Shown: positions 1-7,590, counted from the stretch's first letter. The stretch: 16,500 nt of DNA from Chrysomallon squamiferum (GCA_012295275.1 CM022670.1:16740198-16756697), one strand, 5' to 3'. Notes: generated by a model not told the origin, from the letters alone. Made by a program: numbers and translations.

Positions 1-77
1 TTTAAAAACATATTATTTATAACTGTAGTTGGTCATACCATTTTGAACATAACCCCACCGTCATTATAATCACTTTC

Positions 78-175
78 AACAACAACAACAACAACAAAAA
101 CAACAATAATAATGTTTTTGTAATGATAAAAATAACGATGATGATGAATGATGATGGTGATAATAATAATAATCA
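78..175. repeat. (AAC)n, then ATG/AAT-type trinucleotide repeats
   Basis: An (AAC)n run at about 78-97 is followed by interrupted AAT and ATG triplets to about 175. All are trinucleotide-based, so the minus strand reads open here as a low-complexity run of V, I and H residues. No protein is inferred. Confidence 0.85.
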
Positions 176-268
176 TCAACAAAGTCTGTAACTTTACGTA
201 GTACATAATAACTGAAACAAAATAAACATTACACTTTGCAAAAAAAACCTCAGTAACATTCAGTAAAA

Positions 269-285
269 ATATATATATATATATA
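269..285. repeat. short (AT)n tract
   Basis: About eight AT units in AT-rich spacer. Nothing else is visible until the palindromes near 650. Confidence 0.85.
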
Positions 286-650
286 ATCATGACAATAATA
301 AATAAACATAAAATACAATATATTTATATACCGTGACAGATATTTAAAATTAAATATTGTTGTGTTGTTTCTTTTAGAACATTAATAATTCTCTGTCAGT
401 ATCTTTAATCATTTTATTTAAAACAAAAACACATTTTCAGGAGATTATCATGTCACAGATTTGATTAACCTTATTTCAAAATTGTTTTTTACTACAATTT
501 GTAAATCAGATTACAACCTTCACTATTTTCTGGAACACTCAATCCGTCCCTAAGTAAGCCTTGATTTCTTTCTTTTAAATTTTTTATATTTTTTTTATTT
601 TTTTTTTTAATTATTCTGTAATGAAAATAAATTAGATCAAATTAAATAAT
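286..650. other. AT-rich spacer without a gene
   Basis: No ORF of note, no long tandem repeat and no recognisable RNA gene. A T-rich stretch at about 570-610 is the only low-complexity part. Confidence 0.6.
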
Positions 651-684
651 ATGACGTCATCCTTTTAGATAATCGATTATCTAA
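651..684. repeat. paired palindromes: CRE-type ATGACGTCAT and 20-bp TTAGATAATCGATTATCTAA
   Basis: Positions 651-660 form a perfect 10-bp palindrome containing the full CRE/ATF octamer TGACGTCA (652-659). Four bases later, 665-684 is a perfect 20-bp palindrome centred on ATCGAT. A 20-bp perfect palindrome is uncommon by chance. The text after it (about 690-745: ATTACTCAGATACTTTTT, then AGTTACGTTACT) resembles the internal text of some hAT miniature elements. I see no terminal repeats or target duplication, so that link is only inference. Confidence 0.7.
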
Positions 685-974
685 GTACATCATTACAAAA
701 AATTACTCAGATACTTTTTATATATTCCAAAGTTACGTTACTAATTTAAATTGACGTCTAAACGTTGCTAATAATAAAGTATAGTACTCAAATGTTTTCC
801 CTTTTATTTACGCTGTAAATTCGTATACAGAAATGTAAAATATTACGCTTAAAAATGATTTCTAAACTGTGGTATCCTCATTTGTTATAAAAAATATTTG
901 TAATTTCTATGCACAAACTGATTCACAGTAAAAAGCTATATTTCTCCGTACTCTTAAACTGTTAGTCTCTACAC

Positions 975-1026
975 TTTATTATTGTTAATATATTTCGGCC
1001 TTTATTATTGTTAATATATTTCGGCC
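975..1026. repeat. perfect 26-bp tandem duplication
   Basis: Positions 975-1000 and 1001-1026 are identical, from TTTATTATTG to ATTTCGGCC. A related ATATTTCGG word recurs at 1092-1100, 76 bp after its second occurrence. The following text (AACTAAGATA, TATTAATA) is also roughly repeated, which suggests a short, decayed tandem array extending to about 1140. Confidence 0.9.
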
Positions 1027-1139
1027 TATGTCTAAATAACTAAGATAATATTAATACATGGTTGCATATATTAAATATTGTATAAAAATATATATTTCGG
1101 CATTTATCTTAAAAACTAAGATAGTATTAATAAATAGTT

Positions 1140-1143
<4 letters not shown>

Positions 1144-1173
<30 letters not shown>
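1144..1173. repeat. (TA)n tract, about 15 units
   Basis: Uninterrupted TA dinucleotides directly after the decayed 26/76-bp repeats. The tract is self-complementary and could extrude a cruciform. Confidence 0.95.
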
Positions 1174-1174
<1 letters not shown>

Positions 1175-1400
1175 CATTGTGTTTGGGTGATTTGTCTAAA
1201 GATAATGAGACTGTGACTGCAGAGGTTTGAAATCAGTTCATGTTGTTCACGTGTCCCATTCATCATCACTCGTTGCAGTCACTCTGAATCACGTTGTTGT
1301 TGTCGTATCCGGGCACGTTGTTACGAAGACGGGATCATGACACGTAGACCAGTCACTGCGTACATCTCTTTCACACGTTTACTCATAATATACACATTTA
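1174..1400. other. less AT-rich spacer with CACGTT repeats
   Basis: There is no convincing ORF. A CACGTG E-box lies at 1248-1253, and CACGTTGTT occurs twice, at 1290-1298 and 1314-1322. CpG is somewhat more frequent than in the flanks. This could be a small regulatory segment, but nothing decisive is visible. Confidence 0.35.
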
Positions 1401-1405
1401 CATTG

Positions 1406-1431
1406 AAAAAAAAAAAAAAATTAGTTAAAAA

Positions 1432-1480
<49 letters not shown>

Positions 1481-1580
1481 ATACATGGTATATATTTGAA
1501 GTATGTATGTATGTGTATGTATATGTTTGTATGTATGTATGTATGTATTATATATGTTTATCTCTGTGTGTGTGTGTGTG
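1406..1580. repeat. compound microsatellite: poly-A, (AAAT)n, (TATG)n, (TG)n
   Basis: Poly-A at 1406-1420, about twelve AAAT units at 1436-1483, interrupted TATG units at about 1500-1552 and (TG)n at 1564-1580. Short ORFs over this stretch are translations of the repeats. Confidence 0.95.
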
Positions 1581-1753
1581 GTTGTATTTGTATGTATAAT
1601 GAACGTTTGGCCCGTGTTTTTGTATGGGTAATTGTGAAATGTAAAACAAATGATCTGTTGTGACAAGAGACGTCTGTGCAGCTATGCCTCTGTCATTTCC
1701 ACTACTGAAAAACATATCTTTTATATTCATAATAATATACCACATGTGTTTTC

Positions 1754-1756
<3 letters not shown>

Positions 1757-1824
<68 letters not shown>
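1757..1824. repeat. (AG)34 microsatellite
   Basis: 68 bp of uninterrupted AG. The purity suggests recent expansion. It is a perfect homopurine mirror repeat, able in principle to form triplex DNA and to bind GAGA-type factors where these exist. Confidence 0.98.
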
Positions 1825-1828
<4 letters not shown>

Positions 1829-1992
1829 TAAGGTTAATTTTAAAATTCTAACTTTTAACCACATATACACACACACAAACTGTAAATAATTAAAACTGAA
1901 ATAGACGTGCGTCATCAGATTTGTTATCCGCGTTAACAAGAAATAACATAAAATGTCAGATGTGTTGAAACACGAAGTGTGTCACATAAGAA

Positions 1993-2013
1993 CTCGGCTG
2001 TGACGTCACCGAG
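1993..2013. promoter_or_regulatory. full CRE octamer inside inverted arms
   Basis: TGACGTCA (2001-2008) is the complete CREB/ATF consensus. It is flanked by the inverted pentamers CTCGG (1993-1997) and CCGAG (2009-2013). GAA at 1990-1992 and TTC at 2017-2019 can extend the arms across a 3-base bulge. The stretch 1980-2080 is less AT-rich than its surroundings. It may be a promoter or enhancer fragment, but no adjacent gene is visible. Confidence 0.3.
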
Positions 2014-2226
2014 GCGTTCTGTGTCGTATTAAGCCGACAGTTCACAGCTGATGACAGACTTGGCGGTGCATGTTATCTACATGTGTATGTATTCATTAAC
2101 AGGTTTATTTTTGTTTTTTTATCTGATCTCAAGTGTAATAGCATTAATCTTCTAACAGTTGTTGAATTACGTTACACTGAATAATCATGATGAATATGAA
2201 ACATATTATTTCCTTAACAATAGTAT

Positions 2227-2348
2227 CTGTCTATATCTTATCTTCTGTCTGTCTTTCTGTCTCTCCACATATGTGTAAGTCCGTATGTCAGTCTGTCTAT
2301 TTATCTTTCTGTTTATCTATATAACGTGTCTGTTTGTCTGTCTTTCTG
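2227..2348. repeat. degenerate (TCTG)n / (TCTA)n / (TTTC)n tetranucleotide region
   Basis: The pyrimidine-rich words CTGT, CTAT and TTTCTG recur irregularly across about 120 bp. It reads as an old tetranucleotide array broken by substitutions. Confidence 0.75.
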
Positions 2349-2355
2349 TTAATAA

Positions 2356-2375
2356 TTTTTTTTTTTTTATATATT

Positions 2376-2413
<38 letters not shown>
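2356..2413. repeat. poly-T followed by (TTTA)n
   Basis: A T run at about 2356-2369, then roughly ten TTTA units to about 2413. Confidence 0.92.
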
Positions 2414-2416
<3 letters not shown>

Positions 2417-2445
2417 TGAAAGTCACATAGTTTTGGGCTTATAAG

Positions 2446-2501
2446 AAAAAAAAAAAAAAAAAAAAAAAAGCCCACATCGAATGACATTATTTCATGTGGG
2501 C
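2446..2501. repeat. poly-A tract joined to a perfect 8-bp inverted repeat (hairpin)
   Basis: 24 A residues (2446-2469) are followed by GCCCACAT (2470-2477) and its exact reverse complement ATGTGGGC (2494-2501). After one C-C mismatch, four further pairs can form (2479-2482 with 2489-2492, one of them G-U), leaving a 6-base loop. It could be a terminal structure of a mobile element, a small structured RNA or chance. No larger element boundary is visible. Confidence 0.7.
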
Positions 2502-2748
2502 GCATAGTTTTCATTTAACTAGTAAATAAATAAACGTAAGATAGACTCACAGTGATATTAACAGTGGGCAAAGTGATATATAAACGTAACACAAACCTAA
2601 TAATAATATACACAGCAAATATAAAAAAGAAAGTAAGAGAAACCAATGCGTAATTTAAAAAAAACAGTCTAAATATTTTTATATCGGGTACATGAGTACT
2701 GGTGTTCAAACAAACATCACTCGTGTTATGTAACTTAGACAAAATTAA

Positions 2749-2751
<3 letters not shown>

Positions 2752-2816
<65 letters not shown>
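2752..2816. repeat. (GA)n microsatellite, 65 bp
   Basis: An uninterrupted GA tract, the second of four long GA/CT tracts in the window and in the same orientation as the first. The purine-rich text continues loosely to about 2880. Confidence 0.98.
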
Positions 2817-2819
<3 letters not shown>

Positions 2820-2996
2820 TATTGGGAGACAAAGAAAAAACAAAAACGTGACGGAAGGAGAGGGAGAAAGAAAATTAAAGCAAAAGACAGACGGAACAAC
2901 AACAAAAAAAGTAAAAAAAAAAACAAATTTAAAATATGCGCATACATCCCCATAAACTAACAGCGCAAGAGTTGTCTCCCACTAAATAGAAAGGCG

Positions 2997-3110
2997 AAAA
3001 AAAAAAAAAAAATAAAAATAAATAAATAAAAAATATAATAATAAATAAAAATGAAAATTTATTTAAATAAATAAAAATAAATTTAAAATTTAAAAAAAAA
3101 AAAAATGAAA
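2997..3110. repeat. poly-A and AAAT-type low-complexity stretch
   Basis: An A run at about 2997-3012, then interrupted AAAT, AAAAT and TTTAAA text. No gene. Confidence 0.85.
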
Positions 3111-3259
3111 AGTAATAATAAAATATCTTTCAAATTATTACGATCTGAAATAAACTGACACGTGATGTGTATAACATTTATTTTATTACCTTTCCGAAAT
3201 TTTATATAACACTCCCAAAGCAAACCTGAAAACAAATGTTTATAAAATAATCAGTATTT

Positions 3260-3412
3260 TTCCTTCTTCTTATTCTTCTTCTTTTTATTATTATTATGAT
3301 TATTATTATTATTATTATTATTATAATAAAAAAAAAACAAGAACCACAACAACAATAGAGTAATAACAACAACAGCAACAACACTGTAACAACAACAACA
3401 ATAATAGTAATA
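3260..3412. repeat. mosaic trinucleotide tract: TTC, ATT, AAC, AAT
   Basis: TTC units at about 3262-3282, ATT units at about 3286-3325, an A run, then AAC units to about 3400 and AAT at the end. The triplet phase keeps one minus-strand frame open, giving poly-I and poly-L stretches. This is a repeat artefact, not a gene. Confidence 0.92.
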
Positions 3413-3469
3413 TGAATAAAAATAAGTGTTGTTGCTGTATGGTCATTTATTCTTTTCATGTAAAATATT

Positions 3470-3522
<53 letters not shown>
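3470..3522. repeat. long (TA)n tract with one C interruption
   Basis: 53 bp of AT alternation broken only by a C at 3480. It is strongly self-complementary, so a candidate for cruciform extrusion, length instability and assembly error. Confidence 0.97.
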
Positions 3523-3528
<6 letters not shown>

Positions 3529-3629
3529 AATCAGTTCACAAACATCTTTATGTTTACTGTTTACTGTTTACTTTTACTACTTAATTAGGTTTTCATTTTA
3601 TTGTTCGTGTAACATTGCGTTTTACTTGT

Positions 3630-3652
3630 GCTTGGTCGCCGTAGACCAAAGC
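3630..3652. repeat. small hairpin, 8 pairs with one bulge
   Basis: TTGGTC (3632-3637) pairs with GACCAA (3644-3649) around the loop GCCGTA. Two further pairs, GC with GC, form if A3650 is bulged. It is isolated in AT-rich sequence, with no tRNA or known RNA fold around it. Confidence 0.4.
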
Positions 3653-3947
3653 AGATAGGACTAAAGGTGTTTACAAACCATACAATATTCTAATAACACA
3701 TGGAAACATTTATAATCTCCCCCAGATGAAAAGCCGGTGATTAAATATGACATCATTAGTGTAAATATTTCAACAGTATTGCGTTTCATTAAATTTCAAG
3801 CCATGTGGCAATTTTATCCAATTTTCTATTATTAAAATCGTCGACGGTGGTATGAAGAAAAGAAAAAAAAAACACTGTCAAATGAAATCTAAACACAGAG
3901 ACATTTATGAAATGAATTAAAAGAAAGGTATACATTTCTCTTATATA

Positions 3948-4364
3948 TTTTTTTTTTTCTCTCTCTCTCTTTCTCACTTCTTATAGGCGATATTAGTACT
4001 CAGGGCTGTGACATAGTTGTGCAGGTGGCTTCGACCCATTGTTACCTGTATTGGTATTAAAAGGAGCCCACCTGTACAAGGTGAGGCAAGCGCCAGTCAG
4101 TCTGGCGCCATTGAACCACTCAAGTATGTGAAACGACGCGCACCTGAAACCGTCCAGTTATCCACAACTTACGAACGTTTACTTGCGAACGTCAATCGTC
4201 CCTCGGCTCGTTTCGGTAGCGCGAGCGCCCTGGTAACAAACATACACACGTCTGCCGGAGCAGACGACAAGAGGACGATGAGTTCCTATACAGAGAAATT
4301 CATCTTTCCCACAGTGTCTAGGGAAGATACAGGTTTACATAATAAAACAAATAAAAACAGGTGA
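3948..4364 (+). other. less AT-rich island behind a strong splice-acceptor-like tract; possible exon
   Basis: A long pyrimidine tract (about 3948-3982) ends in TTATAG (3981-3986), a good 3' splice-site shape. GTACAAG followed by GTGAGG at 4080/4081 is a good donor shape, so 3987-4080 could be a 94-bp exon. Every frame of that exon meets a stop. The longest open stretch reads about 23 codons, to a TAA at 4058-4060. Another frame is open from 4017 to a TGA at 4362-4364 (115 codons), but it follows a TAG at 4014 and begins with TTG. Its first ATG is far downstream, near 4279. Its amino-acid composition is balanced, unlike the repeat-derived ORFs, but I recognise no domain. It could be an untranslated or terminal exon, a decayed element or a regulatory segment. 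Confidence 0.25.
4069..4108. repeat. two adjacent small hairpins
   Basis: CACCT (4069-4073) pairs with AGGTG (4079-4083) around a 5-base loop. GCGCCAG (4090-4096) pairs perfectly with CTGGCGC (4102-4108) around TCAGT. Both lie in the richer island. Confidence 0.55.
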
Positions 4365-4408
4365 CGCCGACTTATTATGACAAAAAATATCATCGGTACG
4401 TTTTTACG

Positions 4409-4430
4409 AAAAAAAAAAAAAAAAAAAAAA
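4409..4430. repeat. poly-A tract at the end of the island
   Basis: 22 A residues, about 45 bp after the end of the 115-codon open frame. It could be the tail of a retroposed copy. No matching 5' flank duplication was found by eye. Confidence 0.9.
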
Positions 4431-4618
4431 CGGCAGCTCCCGCCTGAAATTAAAAACACTTTTGAATAAAAAGGTTTGTTAAAATAAACGTGGAAAGTAT
4501 TAAAGTGAAAAACAACGCCTATGTGTGTAGAGGTATTTTAAAATTGTAAATGTATCTGGTATCGTTGTTGTCGCTGTATTAATGTAAAAAAATTCTTTTT
4601 TCTTTTTCTTTTACATTT

Positions 4619-4621
<3 letters not shown>

Positions 4622-4671
<50 letters not shown>
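4622..4671. repeat. (AG)25 microsatellite
   Basis: A pure 50-bp AG tract, the third GA tract in the same orientation. Confidence 0.98.
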
Positions 4672-4672
<1 letters not shown>

Positions 4673-4683
4673 AGTCTAAATAC

Positions 4684-4710
4684 TATTATTATTATTATTA
4701 TTATTATTAT
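4684..4710. repeat. (ATT)n microsatellite
   Basis: Nine uninterrupted ATT units, 12 bp after the (AG)25 tract. Confidence 0.96.
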
Positions 4711-4980
4711 GTCTACTGAATTAAAATTTTAAATAAGATAAAGTGGGAAAATAATGTAAAATAGAAAATGTTCCCATATGTTTATAATTTTAAAAAAAGT
4801 CAAAGTATAATAATTAAATTTCCCTAAACCTATTTAACCTGGAAAAAAGAACAAGAAGTATACACGTATGACTCACTGAGAATATCTCCCTAGCTTTTCT
4901 TACAAATATAAATATATTTCTAGAATAATGAAAGTAAGCTGAAACTTTTCTGCATACCTGTTATATTCATATACTAACAC
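4711..4980. other. AT-rich spacer
   Basis: No ORF, structured repeat or RNA gene seen. Confidence 0.6.
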
Positions 4981-4983
4981 CTA

Positions 4984-5016
<33 letters not shown>

Positions 5017-5076
5017 GTTGTTGTTGTTATTGTTGTTGTTATTATTACTGCTGTTGTTTTTTTTATTATTATTTTT
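4984..5076. repeat. compound (ATT)n / (GTT)n tract
   Basis: ATT units to about 5016, then GTT units with ATT interruptions, a CTG pair and a T run to about 5076. The switch between ATT and GTT is the same as in the longer tract at 10877-10980. Confidence 0.93.
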
Positions 5077-5278
5077 TAAAACAATAGTTTGTAAATTTAC
5101 AGAATATAATAAATCTATGGTTATGATAAAAAAGGATTTTCTCACTGAATTGTTTAGTTTTTATATGACAGTCTAAATAAGCACATATTATTAAGATACA
5201 ATTTATACATGTAAATTAAATTAAAATAAATTAACTTTATCTCACTGTTTAACTTCTTGAAGTTGTAAATGTTTTATC
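5077..5278. other. AT-rich spacer
   Basis: Nothing recognisable beyond the 11-mer CAGTCTAAATA at 5169-5179. The same 11-mer occurs at 2665-2675 and 4672-4682. Confidence 0.55.
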
Positions 5279-5422
5279 TTATTATTATTATTTATTTATT
5301 TTTTACATTATTAAACTGGTCTGTATCTTTTTGTCTAATAAATGAATGAATGAATAAATAAATAAATAAATAAATAAATACATAAATAAATCTTGTTTTA
5401 CAGTATATTTCATTTAAAACAA

Positions 5423-5468
<46 letters not shown>

Positions 5469-5477
5469 TAATAATAA
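5279..5477. repeat. cluster of ATT, AATG/AAAT and AAT microsatellites
   Basis: ATT and TTTA units at about 5279-5302, AATG then AAAT units at 5338-5390, and a long AAT run at 5423-5477 with one interruption. Minus-strand poly-L and poly-Y/I/F reading frames here are translations of the repeats. Confidence 0.94.
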
Positions 5478-5507
5478 ACATTTTAAAAATATCCGCAAGA
5501 AGAGGAA

Positions 5508-5560
5508 AACAAAACAAAACAAAAAACAAAAGACCCATAATAAATAAATAAATAAAACAA
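5508..5560. repeat. (AAAAC)n and (AAAT)n
   Basis: A few AAAAC units at about 5508-5530, then AAAT units at about 5540-5558. Confidence 0.8.
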
Positions 5561-5661
5561 GAGAACTGAAAAAAATAATTACTATTACTGACGTCTTGTA
5601 CTAAAACAAATTATTCGTACGTAAATAATAACTTTGTTTTGTTGTACATAGTAATATCACC

Positions 5662-5664
<3 letters not shown>

Positions 5665-5733
<69 letters not shown>
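5665..5733. repeat. (CT)26 followed by (TG)n
   Basis: 52 bp of pure CT (5665-5716) runs directly into about nine TG units (5716-5733). It is the fourth long GA/CT tract, and the only one with the pyrimidines on this strand. Confidence 0.98.
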
Positions 5734-5734
<1 letters not shown>

Positions 5735-5890
5735 AAGAATGTCAACCCAACAAGCAGAAGACAGACAGCCAGGTGTGCGCGCGACAAGCTGGCGTCAGAC
5801 CCCTTTACACTGGCCGCCACATGTAAACATTGACGGATGAGCGCTACATAACACGCCTTTTCAGGCTGACAATAGCACATGAATGAGCTC
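5734..5890. other. less AT-rich segment flanking the CT/TG tract
   Basis: It contains CpG-bearing text such as GTGCGCGCGAC and CTGGCCGCCACATG. The minus strand is open for about 50 codons of mixed composition before the frame enters the CT/TG repeat, which makes a real gene unlikely. No domain recognised. Confidence 0.4.
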
Positions 5891-5964
5891 AGATGCTGTT
5901 TTTTATTACGGAATAAACCATTCAGGTGTTGAACACCAAATTGCCTGTAATTGATTTACAGCAC

Positions 5965-5985
5965 AAAAAAAAAAAAAAAAAAAAA
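5965..5985. repeat. poly-A tract
   Basis: 21 A residues directly before the first copy of the interspersed repeat at 5988. Confidence 0.95.
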
Positions 5986-5987
5986 TA

Positions 5988-6020
5988 ACTTGGTGATCTA
6001 CTTGCATGTGGTCACGCTTG
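5988..6020 (+). mobile_element. interspersed repeat, copy 1 (family unknown)
   Basis: This 33-bp stretch begins ACTTGGTGATCT and ends GTGGTCACGCTTG. It matches 8054-8086 at 30 of 33 positions by eye. Weaker similarity may continue into the next ten or so bases (GGACGGTCAGC versus AATGACCTGC). It sits just after a 21-A tract; on the other strand it would precede a T-rich end. Two copies at this identity in one window imply a dispersed family. Only a fragment is visible, so SINE, LINE 3' end or miniature DNA element cannot be told apart. Confidence 0.6.
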
Positions 6021-6089
6021 GACGGTCAGCACCTCCTTCTCTACTCTAATGTTAATTGACTCGATGATAAAGTCAGTTTGAAATATACA

Positions 6090-6116
6090 CTTATTTATTT
6101 ATTTATTTATTTATTT
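6090..6116. repeat. (TTTA)n microsatellite
   Basis: About six TTTA units in AT-rich spacer. Confidence 0.93.
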
Positions 6117-6618
6117 TAAATAACGTAAGTTTTATAATAAATCTTTAAAACTAAATGTTCTTTACTTCTTTTTTTTTTTCTTCTTTTTAATGTTTTTACG
6201 GCGAGATAACACAATTATCCTTTAAATAAGGTTATGTAATAGGGCTATGTAAAAACAATGTGTTCAGTTATGATTCATGTAGGCGTTGGAATCTTTGTAT
6301 GTAACTAATTAAATATTTAGCGAAACGAAATGTTAACAAGTTATATATAAGTATATAAGTATTTTATATTATTTTATTTATTCATTATTTCTATTTAAAA
6401 CATTTTTTTTGCTATTATTTAATAAAAATAGTAAAATAATTTTTAAAAAAGAATTATTTCAAACTATAAAATGAAATAAGTCTTATAAGGAAATGATTGT
6501 GATATTAACTAAAGCTGAAACTTCAAACGAAACAGACTATGAAATTAATGCAAACAGTAATTCCTCCTAAGGGATAGATTTCGGAGTGCATTTTGTTCGT
6601 TTCTTTTAACCCATTTAT
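6117..6618. other. AT-rich spacer
   Basis: T runs near 6170 and 6400 are the only low-complexity parts. No ORF, RNA gene or clear repeat. Confidence 0.6.
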
Positions 6619-6728
6619 GTATCTATCTATCTATCTATCTATCTATATATATAGTTGTTTTTTTTTTTTCTTCTAAATAATGAAACTCATTATCTCTTAA
6701 AAACTACGCCCGCAAATATCATAGTTGT

Positions 6729-6759
<31 letters not shown>
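6619..6759. repeat. (ATCT)n, short (AT)n, poly-T and a second poly-T of 29
   Basis: ATCT units at about 6619-6645, AT to about 6653, T runs at 6658-6669 and 6731-6759. ORFs crossing here contain poly-F or poly-K from these runs. Confidence 0.93.
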
Positions 6760-6762
<3 letters not shown>

Positions 6763-6839
6763 AAACGGTGTAACTGTTCTTGTATAGAGATAAGTCACAT
6801 GTACGGGATACTCAATATAATTTTCTATCTTTGCTGAAC

Positions 6840-7105
6840 AAACACAGAGGCCGAAGGTCAATCTTAACTTACGGTATAGGTGTTCAAATCGTACAGCCAC
6901 CCAGTCGAGAATCTTCAAAATGATCGGGACTCAACGGTATCGGCGACATTTTCTCTTTGTTTGTCCGGGTTCGCACACATACATGGAAAACAAGCAGGAA
7001 AATAGTTTTACAAATAATAACAAGTTGGCATGTCAAAGAAGGTATAAAATTTCGACTCACTGTCGCCAGCAGACAAACATTGATGGTAGCAGACTCGAGT
7101 AGCAG
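6840..7105. other. less AT-rich island
   Basis: CpG-containing text (CGGTATCGGCGACA, GTCCGGGTTCGC, CTGTCGCC) stands out from the AT-rich flanks. It holds a TATAAAA box-like word at 7043-7049 and a 60-codon ATG ORF. It could be an exon, a promoter or a conserved element. Nothing is decisive. Confidence 0.35.
6920..7102 (+). CDS. doubtful 60-residue hypothetical ORF
   Basis: It starts at a real ATG with an A-rich context (AAAATGA) and ends at a TAG. The product is hydrophilic, with no signal peptide, membrane segment or recognisable motif, and is rich in Asn, Gln and Arg. Unlike most short ORFs here it is not made of microsatellite. Yet 60 codons is within chance for a richer island, and a TATA-like word lies inside the ORF rather than upstream. 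Most likely not a gene; a small exon is possible. Confidence 0.12.
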   Translation: MIGTQRYRRHFLFVCPGSHTYMENKQENSFTNNNKLACQRRYKISTHCRQQTNIDGSRLE

Positions 7106-7440
7106 AGCCCGTTGATCACAGCTTTATCTTTTTAAGCTCACATTGCAGGTTGTTTTTTTGGTTTTTTATTACTTCAGAAAATTCTTCTTCTCTCCCTGTA
7201 TTTTTGTAAAGAGATTAAAAATTAAACATTCTTCGCCATAATTTTTATATTTTAGTTTGATGGAAAAAATATGGCGCCTGTTATTCCGAGACGGTTTTTG
7301 TTGTGTGAAGATTTCAAGGGAATAGGATAAAAGAAGTAGTTTTTATATTGCATGAAATTTTCTTTGAAATAGGAGAAAAGAAATAAAAAAAGGTTGTGGT
7401 TTGAATTTAACATGGCTTTGTGTACTGTGGGTTTTATTTT
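7106..7440. other. AT-rich spacer
   Basis: No supported feature. The text is T-rich with scattered G, and no ORF or structured repeat was found. Confidence 0.6.
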
Positions 7441-7445
7441 TGTTT

Positions 7446-7480
7446 TTATTTATTTATTTATTTAGTTGTTTGTTTGTTTA
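7446..7480. repeat. (TTTA)n then (GTTT)n
   Basis: About four to five TTTA units followed by about four GTTT units. Confidence 0.85.
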
Positions 7481-7523
7481 TTTTTTGTTAAACAGAAGTA
7501 ACCATTTTTTATATGAGGTAAAT

Positions 7524-7559
7524 CAGGGGTGTATTATGCGGCCAACTGCACCCCTAGGC

Positions 7560-7590
<31 letters not shown>

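Noticed and set aside
1751-1758. TTCAACAG as a 3' splice site before the GA tract
   Set aside because: There is no open frame or pyrimidine tract, and the following sequence is microsatellite.
1727-2832. Frames with long Arg-Glu or Ser-Leu runs
   Set aside because: These translate the (GA)n tracts and their complements; flanking residues show no domain.
4017-4364. 115-codon plus-strand frame as a full gene
   Set aside because: It starts at TTG after an in-frame TAG and the first ATG is near its end. Retained only as part of a possible exon or transcribed island.
5611-5880. Minus-strand 89-codon frame with a mixed-composition N-terminal half
   Set aside because: It runs into the CT/TG repeat, and the first half has no recognisable motif. 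I keep the segment only as a richer island.
5959-6032. CAGCAC on both sides of the interspersed repeat as a target-site duplication
   Set aside because: Only 6 bp, and the second copy lies where similarity to the other repeat copy may still continue. Too weak to define ends.
6697-6918. Minus-strand 73-codon frame
   Set aside because: It ends in a poly-Lys run from poly-T and has no known domain; likely chance in the richer island.
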